10,075 nt of DNA from Treponema sp. UBA937 (GTDB lineage: Bacteria; Spirochaetota; Spirochaetia; Treponematales; Breznakiellaceae): the NCBI GenBank assembly GCA_002293455.1, contig DBDH01000012.1, positions 18,524 to 28,598 on the forward strand. Reading direction: 5' to 3'. The notes below the pieces were generated by a model. It was not told where the DNA came from. It searched no databases and saw nothing but the letters and a program-made list of their open reading frames with translations. The translations under genes and the position numbers were made by a program. Below are positions 5,752-10,075 of the stretch, piece after piece. The stretch's first letter is position 1, and each line of letters begins with the position of its first letter.

Positions 5752-6255
5752 TTATCTTATAAGTTTGCACTCTTTAATAAACCTTGCGGGAAAAAACTCG
5801 TAAAGACAAATACTTTCAATTTGAGCTTTGAAAGGCTTAAAGTTTTCCGCAATAACAGGAAGTGCCCTTAGTATTTCTTCCGGTTCATCCATCAACAATG
5901 TCGTGTGCGCCGACCATACATGATAGCCGCTCCCGCAGTCAGGGAAAAAATGCCGTTGTAATGTAAGAAGCTCAAGATTCATATTAGGTTCAATGAACAG
6001 TACATTCAAACCAAACAATCCGATGTGTGAAAGGTTGATTTCAATAATATCCGCGGCAGAACACACTTTGTCCATTTGATGTATCAGTTGTTCTTCGCAG
6101 TCAACATCATGACTTCCCAAAGTAAAATGATACGGAATATCTTTTGTTTGCTTTCCGATAAAACTATTTTGTTTCAGAATATCATAATATCCTGTTAATA
6201 TTTCCTGCGTCTTTTTATCAAACTGCGCTACAAGATACAGTGCTTTATTCCGCAT
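5752..6255 (-). CDS. 2H phosphoesterase (2'-5' RNA ligase/LigT-like) family protein
   Basis: This 167-residue protein carries both defining H-x-T motifs of the 2H superfamily, H43-F-T45 in PYHFTLG and H117-T-T119 in SAHTTLLM, at the normal spacing of about 70 residues. Family members open cyclic nucleotide phosphates or process RNA 2'-5' linkages and 3' ends. Many stand-alone bacterial copies have no known substrate. Flanking strands such as KALYLVAQF at the N-terminus and IESICLYEF near the C-terminus fit the bilobal fold. ATG 6255 follows GGAGGA (6266-6271) at 10 nt. It starts 19 nt after the mtnN stop and is likely co-transcribed with it. Confidence 0.87.
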   Translation of the reverse strand: MRNKALYLVAQFDKKTQEILTGYYDILKQNSFIGKQTKDIPYHFTLGSHDVDCEEQLIHQMDKVCSAADIIEINLSHIGLFGLNVLFIEPNMNLELLTLQRHFFPDCGSGYHVWSAHTTLLMDEPEEILRALPVIAENFKPFKAQIESICLYEFFPARFIKECKLIR

Positions 6256-6274
6256 ACAGATATTTTCCTCCGCA

Positions 6275-6949
6275 TTAAAGAGAATCCAGGTAATTCTTCA
6301 ATACAGCAACTGATTTCTCTGCCGCCGTTTCAACATGTTTCTCAAAAGCGCTGTCCCCGCTTTCGCCGGGTGTGTCGCTCATGGAGCGAATAGCGGCAAA
6401 AGGGATGGCGTTAGCATAACACACATGGGCAACACTTGCGGTTTCCATATCCACGCAGAGAGGCATATACTTTTCGATAATCTCTTTTCGTCCCTTCTGG
6501 TTAATAAATGCTTCACCAGTTACCATGCGGCCGGTTATAACAGAATTGTCATGGGCGTTTGCTCTGCGTATATTATTCACTATATTCTTGTCCGCGGCAA
6601 AGTAAATACTTTTCATCCGGGGGTGGTATTCTGTCAATATTTCATCGGCTACATCATGGTACGCCGCTTCCGAAGCAATGACCGTATCGCCGATATGCAA
6701 GGTCTCGCTGATTGCACCGGCAGCTCCAACAACAATAATCTGTGAAACCCGATACTTATCAATTAAGATTTGCGCGGCAATCGCGGCATTGACTTTACAG
6801 ACACCGCAAAACAAAGCAACAACATCAACCTTTCTATAGGTCCCTTTATGAAAAGACAGCATGGCATACTTGTCGGTACGGATATTACTCATATCTACAA
6901 TGAATGGGCTTATCTCTTTTTCAACTGCCCCGATAATTCCAATACACAT
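6275..6949 (-). CDS. mtnN: 5'-methylthioadenosine/S-adenosylhomocysteine nucleosidase
   Basis: MtnN hydrolyses MTA and SAH to adenine plus the thioribose moiety, removing inhibitors of methyltransferases and polyamine synthesis and supporting methionine salvage. The 224-residue length is normal. Motifs in order are: MCIGIIGAVEKE with catalytic E12; CGVCKVNAA (48-56); IIVVGAAGAI (71-80); DTVIASEAAYHD (88-99); VTGEAFI (143-149); CVDMETASVAHVC (165-177, ribose-binding E169); and RSMSDTPG (188-195, purine-protonating D192). ATG 6949 follows GAGGAG (6959-6964) at 9 nt, and the gene begins 19 nt after the relE stop. It probably shares the toxin-antitoxin transcript. The methyltransferase encoded later in the block would generate SAH, a plausible but unproven link. 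Confidence 0.95.
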   Translation of the reverse strand: MCIGIIGAVEKEISPFIVDMSNIRTDKYAMLSFHKGTYRKVDVVALFCGVCKVNAAIAAQILIDKYRVSQIIVVGAAGAISETLHIGDTVIASEAAYHDVADEILTEYHPRMKSIYFAADKNIVNNIRRANAHDNSVITGRMVTGEAFINQKGRKEIIEKYMPLCVDMETASVAHVCYANAIPFAAIRSMSDTPGESGDSAFEKHVETAAEKSVAVLKNYLDSL

Positions 6950-6968
6950 ACAAGTAGACTCCTCTTAT

Positions 6969-7298
6969 TTAAATTTTACTATCTATCACCTTTGAAATTA
7001 AGATTTCTTCCACATTTCTGCGGCCGTCTATTATCAATAAAAGGGCAACTTCATTATTTCTTAATTTATAAAATATTCTCCAGGGAGATTCGGTTAATTC
7101 ATACACATCATTGATTCCAATATCTTTTAAGTCTTGCGACACTTTGCTCTTAAATGAAACGGAACTTAATAAATCTATTTTTGATATGATCCTGTCATAG
7201 ATTTTCCGGGTTATACTTTCCCCGGATTTTTCCATTAAATATTCAAGTATTTCATTAAAAAATTCTTCCGCGTCTTTAGTCCAAAAGATTTTTTTCAT
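6969..7298 (-). CDS. RelE/ParE-family toxin
   Basis: This is a 109-residue basic protein typical in size for RelE/ParE superfamily toxins. It has an N-terminal helical hairpin (EEFFNEILEYL...SITRKIYDRIISKIDLL, 11-44), then the compact sheet with VYELTESPWRIFYKL (65-79) and VALLLIIDGRRN (84-95). The aromatic-basic WRIFYKL and terminal GRRN segments match the family's active-site region. RelE members cut mRNA on the ribosome, while ParE members poison gyrase; the sequence alone does not settle which applies. Its ATG overlaps the antitoxin TGA by 4 nt (ATGA) and it lacks a strong ribosome site, so translation is probably coupled to the antitoxin. Confidence 0.87.
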   Translation of the reverse strand: MKKIFWTKDAEEFFNEILEYLMEKSGESITRKIYDRIISKIDLLSSVSFKSKVSQDLKDIGINDVYELTESPWRIFYKLRNNEVALLLIIDGRRNVEEILISKVIDSKI

Positions 7299-7579
7299 GA
7301 TGATTTTTTCTTAATTGTTTTTTCAAAACGCTTCTTGGCATTTTCATGACTTACAACTTTTCCGGCATGTAAATCTTTTTCACTTATACTGATGAGTTTA
7401 GCAAGATTAATCGCGGAAAGGGTTTTTTGATAACTTTCAATATCAATGACTACCGCTTTAGCCTCGCCGTTTTGAGTTATGACAACAGGTGATTTAGAAT
7501 CTCCTACATATTTTATAATTTCCGCGGTATGTGTTTTTACATACGAGATCGGTTTAATATCCTGCGCTAAATCTACCAT
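7295..7579 (-). CDS. Phd/YefM-family antitoxin
   Basis: This is a 94-residue antitoxin. Residues 1-55 form the DNA-binding Phd/YefM fold: IKPISYVKTHTAEIIKYV (8-25), then PVVITQNGEAKAVVIDIESYQ (31-51), the hallmark strand-turn-strand with NGEAKAVV. The charged tail (56-94) ending in KKKSS should be the flexible toxin-binding region. The protein normally neutralises the toxin and represses its own operon. ATG 7579 has GGAG (7586-7589) at 6 nt. The gene begins 98 bases after cimA and overlaps the toxin gene by 4 nt. Confidence 0.92.
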   Translation of the reverse strand: MVDLAQDIKPISYVKTHTAEIIKYVGDSKSPVVITQNGEAKAVVIDIESYQKTLSAINLAKLISISEKDLHAGKVVSHENAKKRFEKTIKKKSS

Positions 7580-7608
7580 ACATTACTCCATGCAATATTT
7601 TATACATA

Positions 7609-7648
7609 CCAAATATAGTTCCATATATAGAGCTATGTCAATATTTGG
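7609..7648. promoter_or_regulatory. inverted repeat framing the Phd/RelE promoter (candidate operator)
   Basis: CCAAATAT (7609-7616) and ATATTTGG (7641-7648) are exact 8-bp inverted arms. The left arm overlaps the -10 box and the right arm touches the -35 box, with AT-rich half-palindromes between. Phd/YefM antitoxins autoregulate through palindromes at this position, so an operator is plausible. Confidence 0.45.
7612..7641 (-). promoter_or_regulatory. sigma70-type promoter for the Phd/RelE operon
   Basis: On the minus strand, a perfect -35 TTGACA (7641-7636) is followed after 18 nt by TATATT (7617-7612). Transcription would begin near 7605, about 25 bases before ATG 7579. It can drive the toxin-antitoxin pair and possibly the accessory genes downstream. 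Confidence 0.7.
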
Positions 7649-7677
7649 CACTAAATTAAAACCTGTCTTGCATCCCC

Positions 7678-9318
7678 TTAAATAAACTCCTTAAACCGCC
7701 TTTCAATGTCCCGAATCAATTTATATTCGATAGAGTCTACGAGGGCAATGCGGCTCGCTTCGATAATGTCGGATGAAACGCCTACGGTGGTCCATGAACT
7801 GGAACCGTCGGTGCTTTCAATGAGGACGCGGACTTGGGCGGCTGTCGCGTCCTTCCCGTCAATCACTCTGACCTTGTAATCCGAAAGGCGGATGTTTTCC
7901 AGTTCGGGGTAGAAGTGTTTTAGGGCCCGGCGTAAGGCGCCGTCCAAGGCGTTCACGGGGCCGTCTCCTTCGGCGGCGGCTATTTCAGTCTGACCGTCTA
8001 CCAGCACTTTGACCCAGGCGTGGGAACAGGTAAGATTATTTCCGACAGGGTGTTCACTCACAACGCGGTAACCTTCTATTTCAAAAAGCGTTTTGTACTT
8101 GCGGAGTTCTCGCCTTACCAAAAGTTCAAAACTCGCGTCGGCTCCTTCAAACTGCCAGCCTTCGGATTCCAGCTTCTTGAGCTCCGCCGCCAAAGCCGCG
8201 GCCGCGGGATGATCCTTTGTGATGGAAGGATCAAACTTTTTTATCCGCTCGGCAATGGCGGAGCGGCCGCCGACTTCGCTCATGAGGAAGCGGCGGTCGT
8301 TGCCGACAAGGGCAGGGTCAATATGCTCAAAACTTTTGCGCACTTTCAGAATGCCGTCGGCGTGCATACCGGCTTTGTGGGAAAAGGCGTGAGCGCCCGC
8401 GTAAGGCAGTCCGCCGGGAACCGTTACGTTGGCAATTTCCGCAACCCTTCTTGTGATCTCCGTTATGGAAGAAAGTTTTCCTTCGGGCAGACAACGAAGC
8501 CCCATCTTAAGTTCGATGCTGGGAATCACCGCCGCAAGGGATGTGTTGCCGCAGCGTTCGCCGAATCCGACCAAGGTCCCTTGCACATGGCGGCAGCCGG
8601 ACTTCACAGCCATGACGGTATTCGCGCTTGCCATGCCCGCGTCATCATGGGCGTGGATACCGACTACAACCGACGCGCGGTTCACGCTTTCGGCGAGCTT
8701 CATCACGGCCTCAACTCCGGCTTGAACCGTGTCCGGGAAACAGCCGCCGTTTGTGTCGCACAAAACGATTCTGTCGGCCCCGGATTCCAGAGCCGCCTTT
8801 ATCGAGGAGAGCGCGTATTCCGGATTTGCCTGCCATCCGTCAAAAAAATGTTCCGCGTCATAGATGAGGGTCTTTCCGGCCTGCTTAAAAAAATCAACCG
8901 TCTCGGAAATCATGGATAGATTTTCTTCAAGGCTTACGCGCAGGACCTCTGTTACATGGAGATCCCAGCTTTTCCCAAAGATTACGACTCCTTCGGTTTC
9001 GGCATCAAGCAGGCTTTTTACATTGGCGTCCTCTCCGGGCTTGATTCCTTTTTTCCGGGTAGCGCCGAAAGCGCACAGTTTCGCGTATTTCAGGCGAATG
9101 TTTTTCACCCGGCGGAAGAACTCCATATCCTTGGGATTGCTTCCGGGGTTTCCCGCTTCTATCCAAGAAACGCCGAGTTCATCGAGGGCTTCAACCACGG
9201 AAATTTTATCCTGCACAGAAAAGGTGATGCCCTCGCCCTGAGCGCCGTCTCGAAGACTGCTGTCGAAAATTTCCACATTACGGTTAAAGCCGAAATCCGG
9301 CGCAGATTCACACCCCAT
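7678..9318 (-). CDS. cimA: (R)-citramalate synthase
   Basis: CimA condenses pyruvate and acetyl-CoA into (R)-citramalate, starting isoleucine synthesis without threonine. The 546 residues match the longer citramalate synthase family (TIGR00977 type). The DRE-TIM barrel holds VEIFDSSLRDGAQGEG (15-30, catalytic R23-D24), the metal-binding H222-A-H224-D-D motif in GIHAHDDAGMASAN, and TLVGFGERCGNTSLA (248-262). The linker region PGGLPYAGAHAFSHKAGMHADG follows. The C-terminal regulatory domain contains EGDGPVNALDGALRRAL and VGVSSDIIEASRIALVDS, so end-product inhibition is expected. ATG 9318 has AGGAGG (9325-9330) at 6 nt and overlaps the leuA end by 11 nt. A homocitrate synthase or second LeuA is less likely given the SSLRDGAQGEG form. 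No clear terminator follows the stop. Confidence 0.95.
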   Translation of the reverse strand: MGCESAPDFGFNRNVEIFDSSLRDGAQGEGITFSVQDKISVVEALDELGVSWIEAGNPGSNPKDMEFFRRVKNIRLKYAKLCAFGATRKKGIKPGEDANVKSLLDAETEGVVIFGKSWDLHVTEVLRVSLEENLSMISETVDFFKQAGKTLIYDAEHFFDGWQANPEYALSSIKAALESGADRIVLCDTNGGCFPDTVQAGVEAVMKLAESVNRASVVVGIHAHDDAGMASANTVMAVKSGCRHVQGTLVGFGERCGNTSLAAVIPSIELKMGLRCLPEGKLSSITEITRRVAEIANVTVPGGLPYAGAHAFSHKAGMHADGILKVRKSFEHIDPALVGNDRRFLMSEVGGRSAIAERIKKFDPSITKDHPAAAALAAELKKLESEGWQFEGADASFELLVRRELRKYKTLFEIEGYRVVSEHPVGNNLTCSHAWVKVLVDGQTEIAAAEGDGPVNALDGALRRALKHFYPELENIRLSDYKVRVIDGKDATAAQVRVLIESTDGSSSWTTVGVSSDIIEASRIALVDSIEYKLIRDIERRFKEFI

Positions 9319-10075
9319 GCAGTTCCTCCTGCTTTACCCGGCTCGACGCGGCGGCGGCCAGTTCCCATTCCATCGCGTTGATGGCGGCGATGTACGCCTT
9401 GATCGTGGATTCAATGACATCGGTGGAAACCCCGCGGCCGTTCCACATCTGCCCGTCAAAACGGATTTTTACGGCGGCTTCTCCCTGGGCGTCTTCCCCG
9501 CCGGTGATAGCCGTTAGTTCATAATTTTCTAAATCAAGGTCCTTGCCGATAATCCGGTCGATAGCTTTAAAGGCCGCGTCGATAGGACCGTCCCCGATAC
9601 AGGCTTCTTCATATTCACTGCCGTCTTTGTGAATCAGTTTGATGGTACTTGTGGCGCTGAGGCTTGAACCGGAGTTTACCACCCAGCGGTCAAGTTTGTA
9701 CGTTTCAGGCACGGAAGCCGTAGAGCCTCTGACAAGCGCTTCAATATCTCTATCGCTGACAACCTTCTTTTTATCCGCGAGCATTTTAAATTCCGCAAAA
9801 ACTTCATCCAGTCTTCCGTTATCAATAGTGATGCCCAAATCCTTGAGCCTGCCTTCAAATGCGTGCCGGCCCGAATGTTTCCCCAGTACCATCCTGTTCT
9901 TGGGAATACCGATTGATTCAGGCGTCATAATTTCGTAGGTCTCCCTGTTCGCCATGATGCCATGCTGATGGATTCCGGCTTCGTGGGCAAATGCGTTCTC
10001 CCCCACAATAGCTTTGTTAGGCTGAACCTTAACTCCTGTTACATGAGACACCAAACGGCTCGCGGAATAAATCTG
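9308..10075 (-). CDS. leuA: 2-isopropylmalate synthase, C-terminal part (cut by window edge)
   Basis: LeuA condenses 2-ketoisovalerate and acetyl-CoA, the committed and leucine-inhibited step of leucine synthesis. The last 255 residues are present, and the frame is open to the window edge. Near the start are YSASRLVSHVTGV and then KAIVGENAFAHEAGIHQHG, the family's conserved subdomain. The regulatory LeuA dimer domain follows, with STIKLIHKDGSEYEEA, CIGDGPIDAAFKAIDRI and the terminal GRGVSTDVIESTIKAYIAAIN signature that forms the leucine-binding region. The protein ends in EELHGV. The first in-frame TTG near 10054 is not a start, because the protein clearly continues upstream. The gene overlaps cimA by 11 nt, so the two are translationally coupled. 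Confidence 0.96.
   Translation of the reverse strand, partial: QIYSASRLVSHVTGVKVQPNKAIVGENAFAHEAGIHQHGIMANRETYEIMTPESIGIPKNRMVLGKHSGRHAFEGRLKDLGITIDNGRLDEVFAEFKMLADKKKVVSDRDIEALVRGSTASVPETYKLDRWVVNSGSSLSATSTIKLIHKDGSEYEEACIGDGPIDAAFKAIDRIIGKDLDLENYELTAITGGEDAQGEAAVKIRFDGQMWNGRGVSTDVIESTIKAYIAAINAMEWELAAAASSRVKQEELHGV

Noticed and set aside
606..7677. Integron cassette array with attC sites between the small genes
   Set aside because: The single-gene accessory content suggested it, but gaps are mostly 17-35 nt and filled by ribosome sites. I saw no paired RYYYAAC/GTTRRRY recombination sites.
7642..7677. Intrinsic terminator after cimA
   Set aside because: No GC-rich hairpin with a following U run is visible between the cimA stop and the Phd promoter.
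8020..8919. Long plus-strand open frame of about 300 codons opposite cimA
   Set aside because: It lies entirely within the well-supported cimA gene on the other strand, and its translation shows no family motif. It is a shadow of GC-rich codon use.
10052..10054. TTG start giving a 248-residue leuA-like protein
   Set aside because: The frame is open to the window edge and upstream codons encode YSASR, which continues the conserved LeuA sequence. It is an internal codon.

Overview
The window is a stretch of bacterial chromosome in which every supported gene lies on the minus strand. Transcription therefore runs from the right end of the window to the left. Both ends carry branched-chain amino acid biosynthesis genes: the 3' part of leuA (2-isopropylmalate synthase) and a complete cimA (citramalate synthase) on the right, and the 5' part of leuB (3-isopropylmalate dehydrogenase) on the left. 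These genes are visibly GC-richer than the DNA between them. The organism cannot be named from the sequence. An AT-rich middle with GC-richer core genes, strong GGAGG ribosome sites and small enzymes of a Firmicutes-like kind would fit a clostridium-like bacterium or a termite/animal-gut spirochaete (Treponema-like). This is inference only.

Right block (7678-10075): leuA overlaps cimA by 11 nt. LeuA feeds leucine synthesis, and CimA makes (R)-citramalate from pyruvate and acetyl-CoA, the threonine-independent entry to isoleucine. LeuB, on the far left, would serve both routes together with LeuCD, which are not in the window.

Middle block (about 606-7677): roughly 7 kb of AT-richer accessory genes, all in the same direction. 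In transcription order they are: a Phd/YefM-RelE toxin-antitoxin pair with its own promoter; MTA/SAH nucleosidase (mtnN); a 2H phosphoesterase (LigT-like); an isochorismatase-family hydrolase; a YvbK-like GNAT acetyltransferase; a stand-alone GyrI-like effector-binding protein; a TM1586-type nitroreductase; a PNPOx-like split-barrel flavoprotein; a class I SAM-dependent methyltransferase; a PIN-domain toxin followed by an antitoxin-like partner, with a good sigma70-type promoter; and a 189-residue protein of unknown function with a Cys-rich motif. Most gaps are 17-35 nt, so the block reads like a string of small transferred genes stacked into one transcription direction.

The most unusual structure is a short palindromic repeat with core GTGTCAGACAC. 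It lies at the 3' ends of two adjacent genes, the GyrI-like gene and the nitroreductase. In both cases the stop codon falls in the repeat or at its edge. In the GyrI-like gene a double copy encodes the last nine or so residues. No RNA genes, insertion sequences or CRISPR arrays were seen. The longest gene-free gap is about 117 bases, or 135 if a 30-codon ORF is not counted.
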